A DNA stretch of 64,000 nt. Origin: Epithemia pelagica. Lineage: Eukaryota > Bacillariophyta > Bacillariophyceae > Surirellales > Surirellaceae. This document shows positions 1 to 12,200 of the stretch, in pieces. Made by a program: the position numbers and the translations under genes. Each line of letters begins with the position of its first letter. Position 1 is the first letter of the stretch. The notes below the pieces were generated by a model that ran no database searches, was not told the DNA's origin, and was given only the letters and a program-made list of their open reading frames with translations. The stretch spans positions 5,766,001 to 5,830,000 of the forward strand of contig OX337228.1 of NCBI GenBank assembly GCA_946965045.2, in the 5' to 3' direction.

Positions 1-802
1 ATAGTCTTTGTAACGAAGGAATCAAGCAAGGGAGTAGTGTTTATAAGAAGCGAGAACCACCACACTGAATGCCAACGCCAACACAGTATAAAAGGGCCCA
101 AATGGCCAAAGACCAAAGACTTCTTTCAGTCAAGCTATCTGAAACAGGACCAGGAAGTCAGAGACGAATGCGTGATCTGTCTTGGGCTGTAGTCCTTTCC
201 ATGGAGAAGGGGATGCAACATGCAACCCTCTTTGTCGTCGTCGTCGTCTCTTCGTCAGTTCGTTGGCGAGAGAGGGTCTTTGGTGTGGTCTTTGTCTTTG
301 GTCATGCCGCTCTCATTCTCGCAAGAATGCCTCCCTCTGTCGCACGCACCCTACACACTGTACCTATAGTACCTCGTACGTGCGACCGCTTAGGTTCCAT
401 TCATGGGCGCTTCATCGCCCTGCCCTGCTATCTCACAGGCCCTTTTTCCAAAGGCACGGGCACGGGCAGGTGGAAGGAAGTTTTGAATAACAAGGCGCGA
501 TAAATAATAGTAACCGTGGCGCGCGCCGCTCTAACTTGGGCGCAATAATCTAAAGCAGACAACACCAAAACATCGATGTATGATCAATGCGACGATAGAA
601 GATAGAGGACCCAAGAAGTGTTGACGAAACGGAGAAAGAGAACTGTTCGTGGAACGCCAATCGAAGCATAGTTTCGATCCAACCAACCAGTGGGCAAAAC
701 TCTTTGGTCGACACGACATCCCCTCCCCCCGCATCGCGGTATTACTCCCAGCAGTCCAATCGTCCTCGTTGGTCACCAAGTTCTAGCACCACCATCATCA
801 TC
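1..802. other. 5' flank of SMC1, no supported gene
   Basis: This stretch lies upstream of the SMC1 start codon. Open frames are present, the longest being 69-503 on the plus strand, but their translations are compositionally odd (runs of V and S) and show no recognisable domain. A TATAAAAG string at 86-93 could be a TATA element, although nothing downstream of it is clearly a gene until SMC1 some 700 bp later. The 3' end of another gene may lie at the extreme left but cannot be identified. Confidence 0.4.
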
Positions 803-3800
803 ATGCCGGTACACAGCTTGGAATTGAAGAATTTCAAGTCGTACGGAGGCTCTCAGAGAATTGGACCCTTTACCAATTTCAGTTGCGTGATTGGTCCCAA
901 TGGTTCTGGAAAATCCAATATGATGGATGCCATAAGGTGAGTGAGTGTCTTTCGGATCGTCTGTCTCTCGTTTCCTGAATCTCTCACGCATTATCTTTCC
1001 AAAGCTTTGTGTTGGGTGTACAGTCCAAGGCCTTGCGATCCCAGCAACTCATGGACTTGATTCATCGGGAACCTGGTACCGAAACCTCCAAGACGCGAAC
1101 CTCGGGGGCTTCTGTGACCTTGTTCTATCGAGTGACAAGAGAAGACGAACGTTTTGAGGATTCCTCCATGGACATGGGAGACACTATCGATGGTACTCCC
1201 GCATCGTCTCGCCGTCGTCGTCCAGCACCTTCCACCAACGAGAAGGACCACGATACCGATGACGCAACGGGCCACATGCTTCAATTCAGTCGTTCCATTA
1301 GTCCCAATGGTGTAGGGGAATATCATTTGGATGGAAAACATGTCACATGGGCTGTTTACGAGAAGGCGCTTTCGAAACTGGGGGTTCTTGTAAAGGCACG
1401 CAATTTTTTGGTATTCCAAGGCGATGTCGAAGCCTTGGCCCGCAAAACGCCTACCCAACTGGTCCAGTTGGTGGATGTACTGTCGGGATCGGCAGCCTAC
1501 CAAAACGACTATGACGCAGCTCTCGCGGAACAACAACAACGACAGCAGGCCACGGTTCTGCAATGGCAAACGCAAAAGGGATTGCGGCAAGAAAGACGAC
1601 TCTTGAAACAACAAAAACTAGAGGCCGAGCGATACGAAAAACTCAAACAAGACAAGCGCGAACTTCAGACTGAGTTTTATTTGTGGCAACTGTACCATAT
1701 TCAACAGGAAATGGAGAAACGTCAACAAGACTTGAAGGCGGCCCAAGAACATGTGGAGAATTTGCAAGGCCAACAAGAGCAGGGACTAGAAAAAGTGAAA
1801 GCGGTCAAGAAGGACTTATCGACCATTCGACGGAAACTCGCGCATCGACAAGACGAAGATTTGACACGAATCTCTTCCATTTTGGACACCAAAGAGCCAG
1901 CGCTTGAAGCTGTCAAGGCAGACCACGCCGATTTGAACAAGAAGATACAAGCCGATGAAAATGCTTTGGCCAAGGCCCGTAAAAGAGCGGAATCACATGC
2001 CACCGAGTTGAAAACCCTTGTCGAAGACTTGGAAAAAACCAAAGCCGACTTGAAGGTTCTCGAAGAAGAGTACGAGCGGGTCAAGGAAGAGGCAACCCGG
2101 GTCAAATGGACGACGGAACAAGAGGAAGAGTACGAACAAGTCAAACGGCAGGCAAAGGCTGCCAGCGCACAACGAGTAGCAAAATTACAACATCTTGTTC
2201 AAAAAATGAACATGCTAAAGCGAAAATCTGATAACACGGATAAAGACTTGGAAGATATGCAATCACAGCTTAAAAACTTTCAAGAGCAGACCAAGAGTTT
2301 CCAAGATCGACGAGATGATCTTGCTCGCGTATGTGGTTTGTCTGCAACGTTTCTTTACAATGTCTTTCTGTGCACTCACAACTATTTTTCTTTGACATAC
2401 AGAAACTGGAGGAGGTACAGAAAGAGGTGAAAACGTCGGAGTCCGATTTGGTGCAGGCTCAGAGAAAGAATCGTGCATCAGCTCGTCGTAAGCAAGAACT
2501 CGATATACAGCTAGAGGAAGTTCAGGCGCAGCTGCGCGATGCCAAGGCTGTCTTGCGAAGGAATAAAGACGAGGAACGCTTGTACAAGACTGTCAGGAAC
2601 TTGAAAACCTTCACTTCGGTGGGCGTCTATGGTCGCTTAGCCGATCTTTGTCGACCGATACGGAAAGAGTTCGACATGGCTGTTACCGTAGCTGCTGGAA
2701 AAGACATGGATGCAATTGTTGTGGATACTCCTCAAACGGCACAAAGTTGCATTCAGTACTTGCGTGAACAGCGTATCGGTACGGCAACTTTCTTGCCGCT
2801 GAGCCAACTGCAAGTCCCCACTCATGAGTCAACCCAACATCTTCGAGCCATGATCGAATCTGATTCAAGATTCCGTTTGGCGGTGGACATCATTGATATT
2901 TCTGATGATTATCCCAATGCGGACCTACGCAAGGCGGTTCAGTACGCCGTCGGCAATACGGTTGTTTGCAATGACATGGAAGGCGCGAGAGAATTGTGCT
3001 ACCGTCGCAATCAGCGCATCAAGGCGGTCACTTTACAAGGAGCAGTCATCAGCAAAGTTGGTACAATGACTGGGGGAAACACCCGTGATGACAAATCAAA
3101 GAACCTGTGGAAAGCCGCGGAAGTCGATAAGCTCCAGACGAAGTATGACGATTTGGCGGAAGCTCGCTTGAAACTAGATCAGGATGAAAGCCAGCACGAT
3201 CTTCCAGACTTACAAAACCATTTGGGGACCCTCAAGAACAAGGCAAACTTCATTAAAACGGATCATCAATACACAGAAAGTCAATACGAAGAAAACCTCA
3301 AAATGGCGGAGAACGTGGAAAAGCAAATCCAAAAGCTGAAGCAGGATCAGCAGACCGCGGAAAGCGCCGTTGCAAAAATGGAACATGAGGTTCAAGAAGC
3401 GCGTCAAGAAGTCGCATCCGTTGAGGAACAGTACTTGCAGCCATTTCGTGAACGAACGGGACTAACCGATTTGAAAGCGTACGACGAAGCTATGGGGAAG
3501 AGTCGAGAAGAGTTTCAAGAAAATAAGAGAGTCCTCGTGGAACATTTGGCAGCTCTCGAGCAGAAGAAAGAACATGAAGAAGCACGTGACGTCGAAAAAC
3601 CTATTGATCGCATTGAGAAGCGTGTTACTGAACGCAAGAAAGCCGCAAGAACAGCTCTTGATAAACAAAAGGCGCTTGAGAAAGAAATCGGGGAAGCAGA
3701 GAAGGAAATGAAAAAAGCGCAAGAGGCCGTCAAAGAGTTGGAAGAAGAGGAGAAAGAGATTGTAGGTCGGGTGAAGGAAGCCCAGCAAGAATTGGATGTG

Positions 3801-5138
3801 GCGAAAAGTGCATACAAAAAGGCTGGTAGCGCAGTGGCTCATCAAGAAACAGCACTTGAACGATTGCGAGGGAAATTACATGAAACTTTGCAGAAAGCAC
3901 GAGTTGAAGAAGTCGAGCTTCCACTCAAAGATTCGGAGGAGGAAGAAGACGACCATGATTCGGAGGGTGAGGGTCCAGGACGAAAAAAGAAACGTCGCAA
4001 GCGAAGGGATGATGATGAAGACTCAGAGCAGTCCTCGAGCCAAACCAACGACACACAGCCTTTTACTCAAGACACTCAGTCACGTACCCATTTCTCACAA
4101 GCTGAAAACGCTGTGGTTGTTCGTGATCGCGAAAAAGCTGCGAAGATGGATTACTCGGATCTGCGGAAGGATCTCAAGCAAAGCCACAACGAAAAGGAAG
4201 AGCGCAAAGTGCACAAGGAATTTGATGAAACACTCGCAAAGCTGAATTCTGAAATCGATGCAATGACTCCAAACATGAAAGCCGCAGCGGCACTTGAAAC
4301 ATGTTTAGATAAACTGAAGGAAAGTTCTTCAGATTATGAGGAGGCAAAATCTGAGGCGGCGAAAGCATCCCAGGAATTCGAACGGATAAAAGCAAAGCGA
4401 ACCCAGTTGTTTTCAGAAGCCTTTGATCAAATTGATGAGTCTCTGAAGACGATCTACACGGACATGACCAAGAGTAGTAAGCACCCACTTGGGGGGAACG
4501 CATATCTGAGTTTGGATGAGACTGAAGAACCATACTTGGGGGGCTTAAAATTCAATGCAATGCCGCCCATGAAGCGGTTCCGCGATATGGAGCATCTGTC
4601 AGGTGGCGAAAAAACTGTTGCAGCTCTCTCTCTCTTGTTTGCGATTCACTCGTTTCGACCTGCTCCCTTTTTCATCATGGATGAAATTGATGCGGCACTG
4701 GACAATATTAACCTACGCAAGGTCTGCAATTACATCAGGCAACGCAGTCGCAGCGATTTTCAGTGTATTGTAATATCGCTGAAAGATATGTTCTACGAGC
4801 AAGCCGATGCGATTGTAGGGATATGCCGAGATGCTGGTACCAATTCGAGTAGAACACTCACTTTGGACTTGACTCGGTTTGATCGCCCGACGGTAAGAAG
4901 TTCGAAGGGAAGCGTATCTACAAACAACCGTCGAACCTCGAAAACTTCTGGCTTGACACCAAGACGACAAAGAAAACGAAGCATGATTGCTGATGAGGAT
5001 GATAGAAGCACCGAAGAACAGGAACCACGGAAAGAAGAGGAGCCAACCCCAGTCGCCAAGAAAAGTCGATCAAGCTTGAATTCTGAAGATGAGGGTTCTG
5101 TACAGAAGGGGGATGGCGAGGAAGAACTTGAAGATTGA
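803..5138 (+). CDS. SMC1: Cohesin subunit SMC1
   Basis: Structural maintenance of chromosomes protein 1, an ATPase of the nuclear cohesin ring that partners SMC3 and RAD21. Three exons (803-936, 1005-2328, 2403-5138) join in frame to give 1397 residues. The first splice restores the family string DAISFVLGV. Walker A (GPNGSGKS) is near residue 32, followed by a first coiled-coil arm, a hinge near residues 555-700, a second arm, the ABC signature LSGGEKT near 1217 and Walker B ([13 protein letters not shown]) near 1240. The order and the [14 protein letters not shown] and [13 protein letters not shown] strings fit SMC1 rather than SMC2-4. It is longer than typical SMC1 (about 1230) because of an acidic then basic insert near residues 1000-1050 ([15 protein letters not shown]) and an 80-residue charged tail. 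The stop is 64 bp from the convergent eIF4E gene. Confidence 0.96.
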
Positions 5139-5202
5139 CAGGAGACCGTGACTATAGACTTTTTATAGGCCTGTTGAATACAGTCTGAATATACTAGTGG
5201 TA

Positions 5203-6150
5203 TCAGTTTGCGTTTCTCCATCGTCCACCAGCTGACTCTCCCCTTTTGAGCTTCAAGTCATTCGATCCAGCCAACGTGGACCTTCGGGGCGGGGCCATGT
5301 TACTGCCTGGAGCAAGACTAGCCGGTCCTCCTACAGTAGATGATGCTGATCCACCTGCAGAAGAAGATGATGGTTCACCCATAGATATGGATCTACCTTC
5401 CAATGATTTCGGCTTCCACACTTGTGTGTTTCGGAAAGAAGATCGATCTGCCAGAGAGTTCTGATGGGGCTTATACTCCATGTTGGCATGAGGAGGCAAT
5501 TGCAAGCACTTCTTGATTGCATCGCGAAGTCGCTCCACCATCTCTCTATCCGCTGCAGTTCTGTTCCACACACCCAAGATATCTTCGGCGTAGCGGATCG
5601 ACAGGACAGCCCCGCATACCTCACCGTCTGGGATGTGCGACCCTAGTTGTCCACCCATGAGTGCTAAAATCATTTCTTCCCAATAGCGGCTGGCCAATCC
5701 TTTCGGCAAGCGAACAATCCATTTTCCGCCTTTTGCATTTCCTGGGTCCTCCCATGTTGGCTTGATTCCACCACGAAAGAAGTGGTAATCCGTTGTGGTC
5801 GGTAGATCTGACGGTCTACAACCATACAAGGGAACCAACATAGTCAGGAATCTGGTTTTCAATCGTTGAACAACGAAACTTTACATCCCGACTCACCTTT
5901 TCAAATAATTGTATACCTCCCAGAACGATTCGACAGTGGAGACCGTTGCAATCGTTCGGATGGAACTTTCGTATGGGTTCACAGCATTCGAGTTGGATCC
6001 AGCATCTGCTTGCTGCTGTTGTGTCGGTGTGGACCCCGATTCTTCGCCACCCTTACCATTCGCTTGGGAACCTGTCGCTGCAGCCGCAGTCCCCTTACCA
6101 CGGCGCATGAACGAGAAGCAATAGGACGTTTGAAGAGCGGTCTCCACCAT
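5203..6150 (-). CDS. EIF4E2: Class II eIF4E (eIF4E2/4EHP-type) cap-binding protein
   Basis: mRNA cap-binding protein of the 4EHP class, usually a translational repressor or a low-activity cap binder. Two exons (6150-5897 and 5815-5203, intron 81 bp) encode 288 residues. After splicing, YNYLKR joins PSDLPTTTDYHFF. Diagnostic stretches are GIKPTWEDPGN, GGKWIVRLPKGLASRYW, EVCGAVLSIRYAEDILGVWN and LPPHANMEYK, which match eIF4E2 better than canonical eIF4E. The aromatic block near the N-terminus reads SYCFSF, so both early tryptophans of class I are absent, as expected for class II or beyond. Oddities are a roughly 40-residue G/Q/S-rich insertion between that block and NPYESS, and a low-complexity Ser/Gly tail of about 75 residues. 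The chosen ATG is the first in the exon; a further upstream exon cannot be excluded. Confidence 0.9.
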
Positions 6151-6538
6151 GGTTCGATCTCTCTGTCAGCTTTGAAGCTTGGTTCGGACAAAACAGGGGG
6201 TGTGTTCTTTGGATGGAATCTTCGGTGTACGAACGGGGGCGTGAGAGTGGGATGAAAACCAAAATTCCGGGGTGACATTTGTCTACCTATTACTCCTATA
6301 TTGGGGCTATCCAGATTTTGAAGTGAACCAAGATGGGAATGATCTTACCGAAAGACGACAGATACATGCGTAGAAAGAAATGCCATGAAGCATTTGGATG
6401 GTTGACGCACCTCCGAGGATCGAGAACCATCAACCAGAATAATTCACAAACCCCCGGTTCCGATGTGTCCCACAATATCAAGAGATCCGATACTCAAAGG
6501 ACTATCACGAGTTTGCAAATTGGACCAAGGAATCCACC

Positions 6539-7288
6539 ATGGATTCTCATGGCTCGCGTACCGATCAGAGTGCAGATTATCGGCGATTCCTTTCTAACAC
6601 AATGGGAAAGCCGAATCCATGGGAGTATGCGCTATTAAGTTTCTCTATTGCCGCCTTTCTCGGTGTGGTCCTCTTGGGACTATGGGTACTTTACGCCCAC
6701 TGCAAATCACGACCGCCCAAATTCATCAAAGGCCACCGGCCTTCTAAAGATCAGGGTATACCGGCAAACGAAACTGGATCCATGTCGGCGTGTTCGGATG
6801 TCACCACGCGAGACCTGTTGGCCACAGGTGGGGTGGACGGTATTCTGACTCAACGAAAAAATGGCATCGCACGCATTGATGAGAGTGACGAAGACCATGA
6901 TGAGCTACAAAGCCTGCCTGACTTTTGCTCCGCCCGAGGCGGCTTGAGTATTGAAGACGATGACAGCGTGGGCATTTGGGACTATTCGGTCCGTTCCTAC
7001 GCCGAAACTACACTTGGCGGTGTATCGGCGAGTGAGTACGCCAACACTTCTCATGCTAACGCTCGATCCTTGTCCTTGGGGTTTGCACAACAATCGTCGT
7101 CGGTCGTTCTTTCCACAGAATCCAACATGACTCACAACGTCGAGGGAGAGACCAGAACCACAGTATCCTCGGACGACAAGTCTGTTAGCTCCCCCACAGC
7201 GACAACTCCTACAATGACCCCCTACAAGGTCCGTGGAGATTCCCACATGAACCACGACCAAGGCGAGAAGGCGAGTTTGAATGTATAA
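6539..7288 (+). CDS. Single-pass membrane protein of unknown function
   Basis: This uninterrupted frame encodes 249 residues. A short polar N-terminus (about 27 residues) precedes one strong transmembrane helix at roughly 30-55 (ALLSFSIAAFLGVVLLGLWVL), followed by a Cys/Lys/Arg-rich juxtamembrane stretch and a Ser/Thr/Asp-rich tail with acidic patches (DESDEDHDE, EDDDSVG). There is no cleavable signal peptide in front, so a type III or type II signal-anchor topology is likely. I do not recognise a family. The ATG sits in a CCACCATGG context. The gene runs towards TFIIS, whose 3' end lies 91 bp downstream on the other strand. Confidence 0.6.
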   Translation: MDSHGSRTDQSADYRRFLSNTMGKPNPWEYALLSFSIAAFLGVVLLGLWVLYAHCKSRPPKFIKGHRPSKDQGIPANETGSMSACSDVTTRDLLATGGVDGILTQRKNGIARIDESDEDHDELQSLPDFCSARGGLSIEDDDSVGIWDYSVRSYAETTLGGVSASEYANTSHANARSLSLGFAQQSSSVVLSTESNMTHNVEGETRTTVSSDDKSVSSPTATTPTMTPYKVRGDSHMNHDQGEKASLNV

Positions 7289-7379
7289 ATGCTATATAGT
7301 CCATTAATACAAATACACCAACAAAAACTTCAACGAAAGCACTCCCCAAGCAGTTACCCATCAACAAATAATAATAGCT

Positions 7380-8363
7380 CTAGCATTTCCATCGCTTCCC
7401 GCAATTTAGGCAAAGCACAAAGACTGTCATGGGTTCGTCTGCCGAACGAGTCTGCTTTTGCGACGACGTTGTTTTGGTGCTCTTGCAGCGACCGCAGGTA
7501 AAGAGACTTGCCGAAAGCAAATCTCCCTTGATTCCACACATCTCGTTGATTTTCGACTCGTTCGCTTGCTCCCAGTCCAATCGTTTCGCATCAAGGACCT
7601 TTTGAGCCTCGTTTGCCTGCGCCTTTCGGGTTTCGGCAGATGCCAGTTCCTCGGATTTCAATTTCACCAATGTTTCCGACGGCACTTGACCCAGAATCAC
7701 TCCTTGTGTGAGCGGTGTGTTCTTTCTCAGATTAAAGACGAGAGTTCGACTCTTGTCGGCATATGCTTTTTTGTCGTTGGCATGCGTCGTCCATAAGGCT
7801 GTCTCGACCTCGGCTGCTCGTGGAGCCAACAACATGTCTATGGCATCAGCATTGATTCCATCCTGTACCAAGGCTTCGCGACTTGACAAGAATAATTCAT
7901 AAAACTTTTTGCAAATATTTTGCCGCATCGGTAACAAGCCCGCCCACTCTGAATGGGCGTTTGCTGACACTGCAGAAGACGACGATGCGGTCGAAGAGAC
8001 ACGGTTCAGTTTGTTGCCCGCCGGCGTTGTTTTCTTGGCAGGCGGTGGAGCGTCCGGTTTTGCAGAGGTGGACGGAGGTCCTGATTCTTCTTTTGCGGAA
8101 TCTTTGGCAATTTTCTTCCATGTTTTGATCATGGCTTTTGCTTTGACACCAAGTACGGGGTGTGTCTTGAAGGATGAGACCACTTTTCCAATCAAGGTCT
8201 CCGAAAGAATATCCAGGGTCATGGAGCATTCTGCAAGGCGATCCAAGAGATCCCGACATCGTTCGATAGAGGCTTCATCCTCATTTTCTTTTAAGGGAAG
8301 TTCTTTGTTCAAACCTTCCTTGATGGATTTGACAAGTTGCAACGTGCCTTTCTCGTTGCTCAT
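7380..8363 (-). CDS. TCEA: Transcription elongation factor TFIIS
   Basis: Nuclear RNA polymerase II cleavage-stimulation factor that rescues backtracked polymerase. A single exon of 327 residues starts at the first ATG (MSNEKGT). Domains in order are an N-terminal LW (TFIIS-N) helical bundle (about 1-90, ending KAMIKTWKKIAKD), a Ser/Pro/Ala-rich linker, the central domain II (about 130-240, with RQNICKKFYELFL and NLRKNTPLTQGVILG), and a C-terminal zinc ribbon with CGRC and CLNC pairs. The catalytic acidic pair is present in RSADEPMT, and the protein ends CGKRWKC. Length and order match the family. Introns were not needed. It is divergent from the kinesin gene across a 917 bp spacer. Confidence 0.95.
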   Translation of the reverse strand: MSNEKGTLQLVKSIKEGLNKELPLKENEDEASIERCRDLLDRLAECSMTLDILSETLIGKVVSSFKTHPVLGVKAKAMIKTWKKIAKDSAKEESGPPSTSAKPDAPPPAKKTTPAGNKLNRVSSTASSSSAVSANAHSEWAGLLPMRQNICKKFYELFLSSREALVQDGINADAIDMLLAPRAAEVETALWTTHANDKKAYADKSRTLVFNLRKNTPLTQGVILGQVPSETLVKLKSEELASAETRKAQANEAQKVLDAKRLDWEQANESKINEMCGIKGDLLSASLFTCGRCKSTKTTSSQKQTRSADEPMTVFVLCLNCGKRWKC

Positions 8364-9280
8364 GGCGAGGAGTGTGTGGACCAATCGATGAGAATGAGGT
8401 CTCTGTATCTGTTATGCGCGACCAAATCGATCGGCTGCAATACGGGTAGGTCCATATCTCCGTAGATGCCGCAAGAAGCAGTTTAGGTATTCTCCAAAGA
8501 GCCTGGTCTCTACTACAGCAGGTTGATAGCTCTATTAGAGACGTCTCGATTCGTTTCAACGCACGGTACCATGGTCACCGTTCTAAAGGTCGACAGCTAC
8601 TCTAGAGGTATGCTAGCCAGGGGCTACAATTGTATACCTACTCCTACAAAAAGGTATTTGGGATTTGGGATTTGGGATCAACGACACACACGGAACGCGC
8701 ACGACCTTCCTGTTCTCAGACGAAAAAGTGGTCGGGGGCCATTTTAATTCTTTAGTCTTGAGAGGTCGGCTTGCGGAAGACCCTTGGATGGAACGACTGG
8801 TCCGGTGGAGTGCAAACACGCCTTGCAGATGTCGGCACGAGCATCTCCCACCAATGAATGGCGAGGCCGTTCGTGTTTGTACTTAACGGCTGTTGTCTGG
8901 CCATTGGACGGTACGACCGTAGTTCTCCCTCTGGGTTTTTCGGTGTATGAGACCCGGCTGGCTTGTTTGGCTAGCAGTAGCATCCGTTGACAGATAGAGC
9001 CAACCATCGGACCATTGAGTGCCACAAGATTCAAACCATGGATCGGCCGGCGTGCAAGGATTGTACCTATCCTTGATCGAGGTGCGAGGCTGCGGAGCAG
9101 AAAAAGTGTGCAAGACAAGACGTGTGTGTAGACGACACACACAACAATGAGATCGAGAGGAGGCCCTTCGTTTGTTTCGAAATCCGTTGAAGTTCTCCTA
9201 AGAGAGACGACCAAGTCGATTGTGAATTGAGTGTCATTCAGCAAAGAGTAGTTGTGACGCGTTAAGCCATTGTGGATAGG
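8364..9280. other. Divergent intergenic region between TFIIS and the kinesin gene
   Basis: No convincing coding sequence. It contains one copy of the recurring octamer TACTCCTA (8639-8646) and, just after it, three perfect tandem copies of the 7-mer ATTTGGG (8656-8676). This spacer presumably holds the promoters of both flanking genes; no canonical TATA element was recognised. Confidence 0.5.
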
Positions 9281-12200
9281 ATGAAGGGTCCGGTGTTGGC
9301 GCCATCACAACAGGAAATGATGATGGAGAATCGAGTTTCCCTGAACAGTCCTCGTACTTCGAGTGCCACAAGTGAAAACCTCAACAATAACAGTCGCAAT
9401 GCGGGCACGAGAAAAGGAAGACGATCGACAGGTGTAATTGACCCTTGGTCGGACAGTTCGCCCTCGTCTCCTCCTCCGACAGGCAACAGTAGTCCTCTCA
9501 CAGGATCACCTACCAATGTGTTGCCACCAACTGTGCCGACCGATATTGTTCCGTCTCCTCGAACCTTGCAAACCAAACACAATGATAGCTCTGCCCCAGC
9601 AGGATCGGTTCGATCGAGAACGTCTTCGAAGGGGACGCTTGACTCCAACCTTGGCGATGTAGCAATGCCCCCGAACTCTCCAAGTCCTGGAAGGAGGCAT
9701 CGATTCAAAGAAATGCCCGTGAATGCACAGAAAGAACGAGCCAAGGATACGTCGAGTCTCCTTCCTCTTGCCGTTGCGTCTTCATCGAGCAATGGAATCC
9801 AACGTAGGGTGAGAGATCCTATAGAACAAGAACAAGCTCTCTTTGAACAACGGCTCTGTGAAGACGCATATGGTGTTGCCGTTCGAAAAATCAATCAATA
9901 CGGAAAAGCCAATCTACGCTATGTCAAATGCGTCCATATTGACGAACTCAATGATGCATGCAGCTCCAAGCGTAGTTTGTCGAGTCGTTCGGCCGGTGCG
10001 AGTACCAAAGGTCGAAGAAAAGCTTCTGTTCCGGATGTTCGAAAGGACCCCCAGTCCGAAAAAGCACGCCATGCACTTGTGTGGGGAAAGAAAAAAGATG
10101 TCCAAATCACCCTCGACCATTTCACGGCCGTCCGTATTGGCAAGAACACAGAAAGGGCTCGACGAAATCCTTCTCCACCCAGTCGCATTCTCAGTTTGTT
10201 AACCAACGATCCCAAACACCCGGCCTTGGACATTGAAGCACCGACGAGGATGGACCGAGACAAGTTTGCCCGTGCCTTTAGCCGATTCCTTGACGTTCCC
10301 TTGGAAGGTGACGACACCAATAGTGTGCATTCGGCCGAATACACGCCCTTGACCTCCAAGACCACACCGGAACCCTCGGCTTCGAGCTCGGCACCGGGAG
10401 ACTTGGCCACGGACCCTCCTCGCTTACCGAATGGTCTTCCGCTCGAACAAGCGCGCAAGGATACGGAGGTTCCTGCGACTCCCAATGAAACAACCAAAAC
10501 CAACAAAGACATTGGTGGATTCTGGCAAGGAGCTGTGGCAGCTGCCAATGCCAACCGTGATTCGAGCTATCAGTCCGCGTCGAATCAAACGGGCTCCATT
10601 GATGGATTCAATCTCAAAGCAGTCGTGGAGCTGCCAAGCGAAAAAGAGTCTGCTGAAGAAGACAAAGACAATGATACAGCCGTCTCATCGCTGACAGGAC
10701 ACGGTTACGATCAAGAATTGGTGGAAGAATTGCACAATGCTTTGAATGAGTTGCGAGTCGAGCTGGAAGATAGTCGAGCCGAAGCAGCCCGTGCGGTCAA
10801 GGTGGCCGAACAAGCCATTCAAAGTGCCGAGAAGACCAGTAGTCAAGAGTGGCACAACACAGTGACGCACAAAGCGGCTGAAGCTGCGGCGCAAGCTCAA
10901 AAGCGGTCCGCCGAAGCCATGGCCAAACAACGTGTCGCTGAAGAACGTCTCGAAAATGAACGTCGGACGGCAGCCTTTTGGAAAAAACAGGCCGAGGCTG
11001 CTGAGGAAGAAGCGGGGCTTCTCCAAACACGGGCTGCCGCAGCCGAAGTACAAAAATCGGCCGTCGTGGAACAGCTCGAAGGAGAACGCTCCATGTCGAA
11101 GACACAGATTGGAAATATGAGAGATCATATCAGTCGACTGGAGTCTAGTAAACTTCACTCCATGGAAGAAATGATTGAAAAGAACCGAGAACTGGAGCTT
11201 GAAGTGGAGGCTCTTCGACGAGATCGTTCCACCAAGGAACGCAACGAGGATCTTGAAAATGCCGGTGACAATCCTCGTGCTGGATCACGACGGAAGAAAC
11301 CCACGAATGTCCGCAAGAAAAAGAATGAAAAAGTCTTGGAAAGCGTTCAATCCAAAGGTATTGTTTCGGAAGCAAAAGATGCTCCTTTTGTGGAACGCAC
11401 GATGAAGGATTCGTCCAACACAGCGTCGGATGGATTCTCGTCGGACCAGATTTCAAAGCTCAAGGAGGAAACAGTTTTGGTGAGGCAACAGTTTGACACT
11501 CTGCGGAAAACAACGACTGCAGAGCTGTCGATCCTGCCTGAGATATCCAAGCAACTGACGGACCAGGTAGCTGGCACACTGGAGGCTTCCCAGGCGGAGA
11601 TTGATCGTCTTCGTGCGCGCTTGGCCATGGAGAGTGCTTCCAGGCGCAAACTTTTGACCGAAGTACAAGACCTTCGGGGCATTGTTCGCGTCTACTGCAG
11701 ACCGCGACCGCCGTCCAAAGAGGAAGAAGAATCGAGTTTTACCATGCCCTCTCAAGAGACCCTCGTGCTCCGTCTTGACTCTACCGACAAGAGGAAGAGA
11801 CAGCCAATGAGTTTTGAGTTTGATCGCATTTTTGATCCCACCTTGCCACAACAGGATGTCTACGGTGAAGTCCAAGAAGTTTGTCTCGGCGTATTGGATG
11901 GATTCAACATTACCGTGATGGCATTTGGTCCAAAAGGGTGTGGAAAGACAAGAACTATCTTAGGTGACATATCGTCTGCTAACGGTATTGTATCGATCGA
12001 AAACCATGGCATACAACTCCAAGCCCTGAAACAGCTGTTCACAATTGCTGAGCACAGGTCCGAACGATTCAAAGACACATTTTCATTGTCAATTGTGGAA
12101 GTCCACGATGACCGATTATCGGACATGCTGGTTGGGACCACAAGTGGCGACGCCAAAGGACAGTTGATCGTTGCAGATTCTTCCTCAAGTAGAAGAAAAA

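Noticed and set aside
69-503. 144 codon frame upstream of SMC1
   Set aside because: Low-complexity translation (VVVVVSSS), no domain, and an overlapping frame of equal quality. No evidence of a gene.
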